From positions 972,001 to 1,036,000 of the forward strand of contig NZ_CP060404.1 in assembly GCF_014295035.1 (NCBI RefSeq): a DNA stretch of 64,000 nucleotides. Reading direction: 5' to 3'. This DNA comes from Streptomyces buecherae (lineage in GTDB: Bacteria > Actinomycetota > Actinomycetes > Streptomycetales > Streptomycetaceae). The position numbers and the translations under genes were made by a program. The notes below the pieces were generated by a model that was not told where the DNA came from, searched no databases, and saw nothing but the letters and a program-made list of their open reading frames with translations. Shown piece by piece: positions 35,872 to 44,333 of the stretch (position 1 is its first letter; each line of letters starts with the position of its first letter).

Positions 35872-36333
35872 ATGAGCCAGCCCAGAATCCGCGTCGCCGC
35901 CTACGTGCTCCGCCACCGCGCCGCCCGCCCGGAACTCCTGGTCTTCGACCACGTCGGCCTGCCGGAGGCCGGCACCCAGGTCCCGGCGGGCGGGGTCCGG
36001 CCGGGCGAGAGCTTCGAGGAGGCGGCGCTGCGCGAGGTCGCCGAGGAGACGGGGCTGCGGACGGCCACCGCCGTCCGCGAGCTCGCCGTCGAGGACAAGC
36101 CACACCCCGAGACCGGGCAGCCGCGCAGGACCACCTTCCTCCTGCTGCGCGCACCGGCCGACGCCCCCGACGCCTGGCGGCACCACGTCACGGGCACCGA
36201 CACGGACGCGGGCCTCACGTTCGCGTGCCGCTTCCTGCCGCTCCCCCTGGCCCGGCCGCTGGCCGACGACCAGGACGCCTGGCTGGGCCGCGTCGACCCG
36301 CGGCTGGCGACCGCGCCGGGGGGCGGGCGGTAG
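35872..36333 (+). CDS. NUDIX hydrolase
   Basis: A 153-residue NUDIX-fold protein. The NUDIX box is at about 41-63, reading GGVRPGESFEEAALREVAEE followed by TGL, with all metal-binding glutamates. These enzymes hydrolyse nucleoside diphosphates linked to another group; the substrate is unknown. ATG at 35872 begins MSQPRIRVAAYVLRH, the usual start of the fold. An ATG 18 bases earlier (35854) is possible. Confidence 0.88.
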   Translation: MSQPRIRVAAYVLRHRAARPELLVFDHVGLPEAGTQVPAGGVRPGESFEEAALREVAEETGLRTATAVRELAVEDKPHPETGQPRRTTFLLLRAPADAPDAWRHHVTGTDTDAGLTFACRFLPLPLARPLADDQDAWLGRVDPRLATAPGGGR

Positions 36334-36363
36334 GGGCGGGGTCCGTGCGCGGCCCTGGGCGCG

Positions 36364-37332
36364 TCAGTCGGCGGTGCAGTGCTTCTGCGCGTCCTTGCGT
36401 ACCGTGCGGCCGGTGAACTCCTCCAGGATGGCGATGTTCTCCGGCGCGTAGTTCGTCGCGGTGATCTTGTCGGCGTCGGGGCCGCCGACCACGCCCGTGT
36501 AGGGCGCCGACTTCTCCAACCAGTACGCCGTGCGCAGGAACTGGGTGAGCACCAGCTCGCGCAGCTTGGGCTCGGCCTTGATTTTTGCCCAGTAGTCGGG
36601 GTGCTTGGTCTTGGCCACCCGCAGGTAGAGCAGCAGGTAGCGCAGGTTGGTGGCGGCGATGTCGCGGGCGTTGCTGGCGCCGACGCCCTTGATGTACTCG
36701 TGGACGACCGTCACGGCCGGCAGACCGGTCAGCCCGGCGTTCTGCTCGGCCAGCACGCCCTGCAGGCGGTAGGTGCCCTGCGTGGCGTCGCGCAGGTAGG
36801 TGTTGTCCATGGAGGCGGTGAGCCGGTCCTTGATCAGCGGCAGGATCTCCTTGCGCGGGAACCCGCCGTGCACGGGGACCTGTGTCGCCTGCTGCGAGCC
36901 GTTGATCCAGGCCGCGATGGACACGTCCCACTTCGTCCGGGACGGGTCGAGGTCCCACATGTGGGTCTCCTCGTGGATGGCCACCATCATCGACTCGGCG
37001 AAGCCCTCGAAGCTGCGCTTGTTGACGAACTGGTCCCAGTACTTGTCCTTGGCCTGGGCGATGGCCAGCTTCTCGCCGCTGGGCCAGCGGCGCTGGTACA
37101 TGGCCTGGAGGGTGCGCATCCAGTTCGACGCGTTGAAGGCGGCCCGCAGGTCGCTGACGTCGGCCTGCGGGTTCGACGGCTCGGAGTAGCAGAAGGGTTC
37201 GGCGGCGCCGGCGGGGCGGGCGGGGGCCGGCTGCCCCGAGGGGGCGGGGGCCGCCGAGGCCACGTAGCCCGATCCCAGGGACAGGGCGAGACAGCCGGTC
37301 AGCAGGCGGAGGGACCATCGTCCACGGCTCAC
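36364..37332 (-). CDS. Secreted protein with HExxH zinc-protease-like motif
   Basis: A 322-residue protein with an N-terminal signal peptide (RWSLRLLTGCLALSLGSGYV, cleavage probably near ASA-AP) and a Pro/Ala-rich linker. The mature part contains VAIHEETHMWD near residue 120 (HEETH fits the zincin HExxH motif) and a second His in VVHEYIKGV. I do not recognise the family. It may be a secreted metallopeptidase or only a helical protein with a chance motif. GTG start at 37332. It converges with the NUDIX gene, 30 bases apart. Confidence 0.65.
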   Translation of the reverse strand: MSRGRWSLRLLTGCLALSLGSGYVASAAPAPSGQPAPARPAGAAEPFCYSEPSNPQADVSDLRAAFNASNWMRTLQAMYQRRWPSGEKLAIAQAKDKYWDQFVNKRSFEGFAESMMVAIHEETHMWDLDPSRTKWDVSIAAWINGSQQATQVPVHGGFPRKEILPLIKDRLTASMDNTYLRDATQGTYRLQGVLAEQNAGLTGLPAVTVVHEYIKGVGASNARDIAATNLRYLLLYLRVAKTKHPDYWAKIKAEPKLRELVLTQFLRTAYWLEKSAPYTGVVGGPDADKITATNYAPENIAILEEFTGRTVRKDAQKHCTAD

Positions 37333-37735
37333 GGGGACACCTCGTCTCAGAACGGACGGTAGGGGGACGGCAGGTTCCGCACGCCGGGCCGCGCGGCGCC
37401 GGGCCGCGCCGGACCGGCGCGCGTTTGTCGTGGACACAACGTATGACCGACGCGCGCCCGCGCCTACTTCCATGGCGTCATAACACCCGGGAAGGGTTCG
37501 GCCCCCGCCGGGGAGCGCCGACGCCGGGCCGCGCGGCGGGGCCGCCGGTCGGCCGGCCAGGGTGGCCGGGAGGGATCGCCCTGCAACCATCTCGCAACCT
37601 CGCGCCCAGTTAGCTGGTGTCGCCCGCGGGCCGGTGCGGCGACCACCGGCCGCGGCGCACGCGCGGCGACGGGGCGCGCGCCTGGGGAGTCGGCACTGCG
37701 GGTGGACGGTACGGCGATGAGGTGGGGAGGGCGGG
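37333..37735. other. Intergenic region between secreted protein and DUF779 gene
   Basis: Divergent promoter region of about 400 bases, GC-rich, with one more balanced patch around 37420-37490. Only short shadow frames are open. Nothing specific recognised. Confidence 0.5.
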
Positions 37736-38125
37736 ATGGGCGACGCGTACGGCGTCTCGCGCATCGCACTGACCGACGCGGCACGGGAGTTGCTGCGGCG
37801 GCTCACCCGCGTGCACGGGCCGCTGATGTTCCACCAGTCGGGCGGCTGTTGCGACGGCAGCTCGCCCATGTGCTACCCGCGGGGCGAGTTCCGCACCGGC
37901 GACTCCGACGTGCTGCTCGCCTCGCTCGCGGTGGACGGGCTCGCCGAACGGATCGACTTCTGGATGGCGGGCCCGCAGTTCGAGCGCTGGCGCCACACGC
38001 ACCTGACGGTGGACGTGGTGCCGGGGCGGGGCAGCGGGTTCTCGGTGGAGGCCCCCGAGGGCGTGCGGTTCCTGATCCGCTCGCGGCTCTTCACCGACGA
38101 GGAGCAGGCCCTCCTCGACGGGTGA
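37736..38125 (+). CDS. DUF779 family protein
   Basis: A 129-residue protein of the DUF779 family. The conserved signature FHQSGGCCDGSSPMCYPRGE has three cysteines and is followed by GDSDVLLA and a WMAGPQFERWRHTHLTVDVVPG segment. DUF779 genes often sit beside aldehyde dehydrogenase genes, but none is here. The cysteines may bind metal. ATG after GGGCGGG at 37736. Confidence 0.88.
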   Translation: MGDAYGVSRIALTDAARELLRRLTRVHGPLMFHQSGGCCDGSSPMCYPRGEFRTGDSDVLLASLAVDGLAERIDFWMAGPQFERWRHTHLTVDVVPGRGSGFSVEAPEGVRFLIRSRLFTDEEQALLDG

Positions 38126-38211
38126 CTCGGCCGCGATCCGGCACCGGGCGGCGGCCCGGTGCCGCCACGACGGCGGCTGGCGCGGACGGTGCGTCAGCCG
38201 CTTCGCCGCCG

Positions 38212-38248
38212 GCGGGCCGGCCGCTCACGCGGCGAACGGCCGGCCCGC
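38212..38248. terminator. 12-bp stem hairpin between convergent genes
   Basis: GCGGGCCGGCCG (38212-38223) and its exact complement (38237-38248) with a 13-base loop, between the DUF779 and GGDEF/EAL genes. Confidence 0.65.
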
Positions 38249-38370
38249 TGGCCGGGCGGGCGCGCCCGCCCCGCCCGTACGGCCCTCCGTCGCCCGGCCC
38301 TTCGCGCGGCGACGGCGCGGAGGCCGCCGCGAGCACGGGGCGGCTCGCCCCGGGGCCGGCCGCCGGGGTG

Positions 38371-40902
38371 TCAGCCGCTGGCCACGTCCGTCAGGGCGAG
38401 TTCGTGCAGCCGGTCCGGCGGGCCCGGCCGCGCGTAGTACCAGCCCTGGGCCGTGTCGCAGCCGAGCATCCGCAGGTGCTCCGCCTGCGAGCCGGTCTCC
38501 ACGCCCTCCACCGTCACGGCCAGGTCGAGCGTGTGGGCCAGCGAGACGATGCCCTCCACGATCTTCACGTCCACCGGGTCGGCCGGAGCGCGCTGCATGC
38601 CCAGTGTGAAGGACCGATCCAGCTTGAGCGTGCTCACCGGAAGGCGGCGCAGGTACGCGAGGTTGGAGTAGCCCGTCCCGAAGTCGTCCAGGGCGATGTC
38701 CACGCCGAGGTCGGCGAGTTGCCGCAGCGGGCGCAGGGCCTCCTCGTCCGCGCCGATCAGGTCGTTCTCGGTCACCTCAAGGCACAGCGCCGCGGGGTCG
38801 AGGCCCGCCTCGTCGAGCACCGCGACGGTGTCGGATACCAGGTCGGGGTAGCGCAGTTGGCACGGCGACAGGTTGACGTTGACCCGCAGCGGCTCGCCGT
38901 CGTCGCCCGCGTCCCGCCAGGCCCGGGCCTGCCGGGCGGCCTCGGCGAGCACCCAGCGGCCGAGCGGCACGATCAGCCCGGTGTTCTCGGCGAGGGTGAT
39001 GAACTGGTCGGGGCCGAGCACCCCGTGGACCGGATGCAGCCAGCGCACGAGGGCCTCGGCGCCGCGTACGGTGCCGTCCTCCAGGCGCACCAGCGGTTGG
39101 TACTCGATGAAGAACTCGCCCTTCTCCAGCGCGGCGGGCAGCCCGTTGGTGAGGCTGTGCCGGGCGATGACGCGGGCGTCGGACGCGGCGTCGGCGACCT
39201 CGTACCGGTTGCCGCCCGCCGCCTTCGCCCGGTACATCGCGATGTCCACGCTGCGCATCACGGCGGCCCGGGTGGTCTCGCCGCGGGTTCCGCTGGCGAC
39301 CCCGATGCTGGCGCGCACCAACAGGTCCCGGTCCTTGATCCGGACCGGCTCGGCCAGCGCCCGCAGCATCCGCTCGGCGAGGTCGATGGCGTCGCGCTGG
39401 GCGGTGGGCCCGGCGGTGAGGGCGAAGAACTCGTCACCGCCGGGGCGGGCGACGATCTGGGAGGGCGAGGTCAGGCACCCCTGCAACCGTTCGGCGACGG
39501 CGATCAGCAGGTGGTCGCCGACGATGTGGCCGAGGCTGTCGTTGACGGCGCGGAAGCCGTCCAGGTCGAGGTAGCACATGCCGAACCGGGCCGCCTCGTC
39601 CGCCCCGCGCCCCGCGCCCGGCACGCGACCGCCCGCCTCGCGGTCGGTGGCCGGCTCGTCGGGCGGGCCCGGGGGCCGCGCGAAGTCGCCGGGCCCGTAG
39701 GCCGCCCCGGGCGCGGGCGCGGCGGCGCCGTTCGTCCCCCGGCGCCACGGTCGCCGCTCGTCGGCGGCCGGGCCGTGCTCGTCGGGTACGGGGGCGTGGT
39801 CGGTGGCGGCCGGGCTGGACGACCCCGGTATCGCCTCGGCCTCCGCCTCCGCCAGGGCCGCGGCCTCCCAGCCGGCCCCGGCCGGGTGGTCGCGGTCCGC
39901 GTCGGCGGTGTGGGGCTCGGCGAACCCGGTGGACTCGGCGGCGGCCGGGCCCGCGATCACCGCGTCGAGGCGCTCGAAGAACAGCGTGCGGTTGGGCAGG
40001 CCGGTCAGCTCGTCGTGGGTGGCCTCGTAGCGCAGGCGGTCACGCAGCCGGCGCTGCTCGGTGATGTCCTCCATCAGGGCGAGTTGGTACTGCGGCTTGC
40101 CGTGCGCGTCCCGCAGCAGGGTGACGGTGAGGTTGGTCCACAGCACGCTGCCGTCGCCCCGGTAGTACGGCTTCTCCATCCGGAAGTGCTCGCGCTGACC
40201 GGTGATCAGCTCGCGGTAGATCTCCATCGCGGCCGGGGCGTCCTCCGGGTGCGCCCAGTCCACCACGTTCTCGCCCAGCAGGTGGTCGCCCGGCCGGCCG
40301 AACATCCGGGCCACGGCGTCGTTGACCAGCAACACCTGACCGTTGAGGTCCGCCACGCCGACGCCGATGACCGCCCCGTCGAAGACCGCCTGGAAGCGGG
40401 CCTCGCTGTCGTGCAGGGCCTGTTCCGCGGCGGCGCGCGCGGCCAGCGCCTCCCGGGAGACCGACTCCTGCTCGCCCTTGGCCCGCTCACTCAGCGCGTG
40501 CGCGAAGCCGGCGGCGAGCGCGTGCTGGAGCCTGGCGCACCGGGCCCGGCTCTCCTCCGCCGGCATCGGTCGCCTGGGCGGGCAGTACAGCACCAGGTAG
40601 GCGTCGAGCACGCCGAGCGTGACCGGCAGCCCGCCCGCGACGTCGCACCGGGCCGCGACGAGCGCCTGGCCCACCTCGTAGGCGGGTTGGGTGTTCAACG
40701 GCATGGTGCGCAGCGCGTCCCGCAACCGGCGCGCGAGGGGCACCAGGTGCTCCACGAACTCGCCCTCGGGCATGGAGATCGCCGTGGACGGGCGAATGGC
40801 CCGACTCCAGATCCTGGCGAAGCGTCGGAGCCGATCGTCCTCGCTCTCCGGCCCCGTACTGTACGGCTCCGCGTCCTGTGTCCCGCTCGGCCTCGCGGTC
40901 AC
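38371..40902 (-). CDS. PAS-GGDEF-EAL cyclic di-GMP enzyme
   Basis: An 843-residue cytoplasmic protein. An N-terminal helical region of about 170 residues is followed by a PAS domain (about 175-300; VFDGAVIGVGVADLNGQVLL), then GGDEF (about 300-590) and EAL (about 600-840). GGDEF is intact (RPGGDEFFAL) and so is EAL (GAEALVRWLHP, with ENDLIG and DDFGTGYSNL). Both synthesis and hydrolysis of c-di-GMP are possible, as in Streptomyces CdgA or RmdA types. An insertion of over 100 Pro/Ala/acid-rich residues splits the GGDEF domain after NRTLFFERLDAVI. The GTG at 40902 overlaps the stop of a 10-residue upstream frame (MERAAVRREA). Confidence 0.9.
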   Translation of the reverse strand: MTARPSGTQDAEPYSTGPESEDDRLRRFARIWSRAIRPSTAISMPEGEFVEHLVPLARRLRDALRTMPLNTQPAYEVGQALVAARCDVAGGLPVTLGVLDAYLVLYCPPRRPMPAEESRARCARLQHALAAGFAHALSERAKGEQESVSREALAARAAAEQALHDSEARFQAVFDGAVIGVGVADLNGQVLLVNDAVARMFGRPGDHLLGENVVDWAHPEDAPAAMEIYRELITGQREHFRMEKPYYRGDGSVLWTNLTVTLLRDAHGKPQYQLALMEDITEQRRLRDRLRYEATHDELTGLPNRTLFFERLDAVIAGPAAAESTGFAEPHTADADRDHPAGAGWEAAALAEAEAEAIPGSSSPAATDHAPVPDEHGPAADERRPWRRGTNGAAAPAPGAAYGPGDFARPPGPPDEPATDREAGGRVPGAGRGADEAARFGMCYLDLDGFRAVNDSLGHIVGDHLLIAVAERLQGCLTSPSQIVARPGGDEFFALTAGPTAQRDAIDLAERMLRALAEPVRIKDRDLLVRASIGVASGTRGETTRAAVMRSVDIAMYRAKAAGGNRYEVADAASDARVIARHSLTNGLPAALEKGEFFIEYQPLVRLEDGTVRGAEALVRWLHPVHGVLGPDQFITLAENTGLIVPLGRWVLAEAARQARAWRDAGDDGEPLRVNVNLSPCQLRYPDLVSDTVAVLDEAGLDPAALCLEVTENDLIGADEEALRPLRQLADLGVDIALDDFGTGYSNLAYLRRLPVSTLKLDRSFTLGMQRAPADPVDVKIVEGIVSLAHTLDLAVTVEGVETGSQAEHLRMLGCDTAQGWYYARPGPPDRLHELALTDVASG

Positions 40903-41562
40903 GCCTCGCGCCTCACTGCGGCCCGCTCCATCAGTACTCTCCAGATCTCCCGGGGGGTGTGGTCCGGCTCCGCGCACCGTTGCTGAGCAGACATTACTGA
41001 TCGCCCGTTCGAAGGGAAGACGCAAACGGAAATCCACGATCCGCATCTGGCCGCGGGCCAGGGGGAATTCTGCCGTGCCCAGCGTGGTCGCGTCGCCTGG
41101 TGCGCGTGTGAAGTGGGCCTGATGAGGTAGAGGAGGCTCACAGGTACGGACGTGGCGTACCAATGCAGCGCCGTGGCCGAGGTGTTTCGATGTGCGGCCA
41201 TTTTCCGTCGTACGTCCGTTCCCGCTGTGGCGCCTTACCGCCACCTCGCCGCCCGTCGCACTCTGGTGCGCGGGGTTCCGGAGCGCCGCGGGGCGCCCGG
41301 GCGCTCCGCCCGTACGCGCCGGAGCGCGACCCCGCGCAACCGCCGTTCCACACAACACGCCGCCCGTGCGCCGGCGTTGCGGTCGGGTGCCACCGCCCCG
41401 GCCGGCGGGGGCGGCGAGGGGCAGGCGCGGGCTGGGGCGACGCGCGTGCGGCGGGGCGCGGTGAGGCGCGCGGCGGTTCACGGTGGGGCGGGACCGGGGC
41501 TCTCGCGGGGCTTGCGGCGTGCGGTGCTTGCGGTGAGCAACTCGTCTCGACGGGCGGGTCGT
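40903..41562. other. Intergenic region upstream of the GGDEF/EAL gene
   Basis: About 660 bases between the GGDEF/EAL start and the end of the flavoenzyme gene. An AT-richer patch at 40975-41060 probably holds the promoter. The rest is GC-rich, with shadow frames only. Confidence 0.5.
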
Positions 41563-44142
41563 TCAGTCCTCGGTGGTACGCCGCGCCGCGCCGCCCGTCG
41601 CGGCCTCGTCGCGCGCGTCGGGGGTCGAGTGCGGGGCGGCGCCCGGGGGCCACGGTGCGCCGGCCAGGTGCTGGGCCACCGCGGTGGCGAGCGCGCGGGC
41701 CCGGGCCGCGGCGTGACGCGGGCCCGTGCGGCGGCCGGGGCCGGCGGGGTGGGGCAGGCCGCCGACGGCGAACACGCCGGGGTGTGAGGTGCGGCCTTCG
41801 GCGTCGACGGCCGGGCGCCCGAGGTCGGCGGCGACGGCCAGGCCCGCGGCTGCGGCCAGCTCGTTCTCCGGGACCCAGGAGCCGCAGAACACCACGGCCG
41901 CGCAGTCGAGTTGGGCCATCGCGCCGTCGGCGCGGCGCAGCCGCACGCCCGTGACGCGCCCGCCGGCGCCGGTCAGTTCGGTCACGGCGGCGTCGCCGAG
42001 CACGGGGACGCCCCAGCCGAGCCTGGTCAGCGCGCGCCACGGCGACGGGCCGAGCGACGGCGCGCCGACCAGCGCGACGGGCCGGGTGCCGGCCTGCCGC
42101 AGGGCGTCCGCCACCCGGTAGCCGGCGTCGTCCGCCGACCCGACGACCACGGCGGTGGCACCGAGGAGTTGGCCGGGTTCGTCGAACGCGCGCAGCGCAC
42201 CCTCGCCGGTGAAGACGCCCTCTCCGCGCGCGCCCGGCACCCCGCGCGCGGCGCGCGGGCGCTCCCTGGCGCCGGTGGCCAGCACGACGGCCCGCGCGGT
42301 GATCAGCTCGCGCCCGCCGGGCCCGGTAGCCGCCAGGGTCAGCGGGCCCGCCCAGCCGGTGACGGTCCAGCCGGTGCGCACCAGGGCCCCGGCGCCGGTG
42401 GCCGCGTCGAGCAGGCGCCGCGCCGCCTCCCGGCCGGCCGGGGCACGGCGCGGGGCGCGGGGGTCGGGCCAGGCGCCGCAGGCCCACGGCGCGTAGCGCA
42501 GCACGCCACCGGCCGAGGGCTGTTGCTCAAGCACCTCCACCCGGCCGACCCCGGTCGCGGCCAGCGCGCCCGCGGCGGCGAGGCCGGCCGCGCCCGCGCC
42601 GACCACCAGCACGTCCACGCCCCGCTCGACCGGCCCGACGGCGTCCGCGTCGTCGGGCGCGGTCGCGGGCGCGGGGCGGGTGGCGGCGGTGTCGTCGCCA
42701 GTGGCGGCGGTCGGTGGTCGGGCCTCGCACAGGGCCCGTACCGCCGCGGCGCACCGGGTGCCCTGGCACCGGCCGGCCGCCACCCGGGTGCGCCGGCGCA
42801 GCCCGTCCAGGCCGGCCGGTGGCACCGTGCTGGCCAGCGCGTCCCGCACCTCGCCCCGGGTGACCCGCTCGCAGGGGCAGATGACGGTGCCGTACTCCGG
42901 GTCGGCGGCGATGAGTTCGGGGCGCTCGAAGGGGCGCGGCGACGCGTCGCCGAGGGCGGGCATCCGCACCGGCGGCAGTTCGCGCGGGGCGCCGAGGGTC
43001 AGGCCGCCGGCGGCGAGGAGTCCGACGACGTGGGCGGCGATGGCCAGGGAGCCGGTCAGGCCGGTGGAGCGGATGCCGCCGACCGTGACGTAGCGCTGCT
43101 CGGGGTGCGCGTGGATCTGGTAGTCGTCGTGCTCGGTGGCGGCGCGCAGCCCGGCGTAGACCGCGGTGACCTCCTCGGCGAGCAGTTCGGGCAGGACGCG
43201 CGCGCCGTGCGCGCGCAGGAACGCCAGCCCCGCCTCGGTGGACTGGGTCGCGCTCTTGTCGGCCAGGTCCTCGGCGGTGGGGCCGAGCAGTACGTTGCCG
43301 AAGACGGTCGGCGCGACGAGCACGCCCTTGCCGAGTGCCGTGGGGACCGGGAGCACGATGTGGCGCACCAGGCGGTGGGCGCTCTTGTCGAAGACCATGA
43401 GTTGGCCGCGGCGTGGGGTGACCGTGAAGGCGTCGTGCCCGAGCAGCCGGTCGATCTCGTCGGAGCGCAGGCCCGCGGCGTTGACCAGGTGGCGGGCGCG
43501 CAGCGTCCCGCGGTCGGTGAGGATCTCGTGCCAGGGCCGGCCGCCGCTCCCCCGGTCCCGCTGGCCGCCGACGCCGTGCACCCGGCAGCCGAGGTGCAGG
43601 TCGACTCCGGCGCGTACGGCCTGCGTGGCGTAGCCGATGACCGTGGTCCACGGGCAGATGACGCTCTCATCCGGCACCTCGAGGGCGCCGAGCGCCCCCG
43701 GGCCCAGGTGGGGTTCGCGGCGGCGCAGCTCGGCGGCGTCGAGCAGGCGGGTGGCGTGGTAGCCGTTGCGCTCGGCCTTGGCGGCGAGCTGGGGCAGGGC
43801 GGCGAGTTGCTCCGCGTCCCAGGCCACGAGCAGCGCGCCGACCCGGCGCACCGGGATGCCCGCCTCGGCGGCGTACCCGGACAGCAGCCGGTACCCGTCG
43901 CGCACCAGGCGGGCCTCCAGGGTGCCGGGGGTGGCGTCGAAGCCGGTGTGCAGGATCGCGGTGTTGGCCTTGGACGTGCCCTTGCCGACGTCGTCCGCCG
44001 CCTCCACGAGCGCCACCCGCAGCGGGTGGCGGGCCAGTTCGCGCGCGATGGCGCAGCCGACGACCCCGGCGCCGACGATCGCGACGTCGTACCCGGTCTC
44101 GTGCGCGTCGCGCGGCAGTCGGCCGGTGGTCGTGACGGTCAT
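41563..44142 (-). CDS. Tripartite flavoenzyme: GlpA/DAO-type oxidoreductase, BFD-like [2Fe-2S] domain and FAD/NAD(P) oxidoreductase
   Basis: An 859-residue fusion. Residues 1-390 form a DAO/GlpD-like FAD domain (VAIVGAGVVGCAIARELAR, GTSKANTAILHTGFDA). Residues about 410-470 form a BFD-like iron-sulphur domain with cysteines in VICPCERV and RCQGTRC. Residues about 505-840 form a second FAD/NAD(P)-binding module (VLVVGAGAAGLAAAGALA, LATGARERP). This combines in one chain what GlpA/GlpB-like or opine/sarcosine-type oxidases do with several. Downstream of an FGGY kinase, it probably oxidises a polyol phosphate such as glycerol-3-phosphate. ATG at 44142. Confidence 0.85.
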   Translation of the reverse strand: MTVTTTGRLPRDAHETGYDVAIVGAGVVGCAIARELARHPLRVALVEAADDVGKGTSKANTAILHTGFDATPGTLEARLVRDGYRLLSGYAAEAGIPVRRVGALLVAWDAEQLAALPQLAAKAERNGYHATRLLDAAELRRREPHLGPGALGALEVPDESVICPWTTVIGYATQAVRAGVDLHLGCRVHGVGGQRDRGSGGRPWHEILTDRGTLRARHLVNAAGLRSDEIDRLLGHDAFTVTPRRGQLMVFDKSAHRLVRHIVLPVPTALGKGVLVAPTVFGNVLLGPTAEDLADKSATQSTEAGLAFLRAHGARVLPELLAEEVTAVYAGLRAATEHDDYQIHAHPEQRYVTVGGIRSTGLTGSLAIAAHVVGLLAAGGLTLGAPRELPPVRMPALGDASPRPFERPELIAADPEYGTVICPCERVTRGEVRDALASTVPPAGLDGLRRRTRVAAGRCQGTRCAAAVRALCEARPPTAATGDDTAATRPAPATAPDDADAVGPVERGVDVLVVGAGAAGLAAAGALAATGVGRVEVLEQQPSAGGVLRYAPWACGAWPDPRAPRRAPAGREAARRLLDAATGAGALVRTGWTVTGWAGPLTLAATGPGGRELITARAVVLATGARERPRAARGVPGARGEGVFTGEGALRAFDEPGQLLGATAVVVGSADDAGYRVADALRQAGTRPVALVGAPSLGPSPWRALTRLGWGVPVLGDAAVTELTGAGGRVTGVRLRRADGAMAQLDCAAVVFCGSWVPENELAAAAGLAVAADLGRPAVDAEGRTSHPGVFAVGGLPHPAGPGRRTGPRHAAARARALATAVAQHLAGAPWPPGAAPHSTPDARDEAATGGAARRTTED

Positions 44143-44333
44143 GCGGTCCCTCGCTGGTCGCTGGTGCCGGGCGCGCGTGGCCGGCCGTTCGCCCTCGCCC
44201 GGGATGCCCTCGCGGGCGGCTCACTGGGCGGGGGCCCGGCCGGCTCGCACGGTCAGGCTACGGGGCGCGGGCTGCGGGGCGGCGGGGCGCGACGGTGCGG
44301 GTGGGCCGGCCGGGGCGCGTGGTGGCCAGGCGG

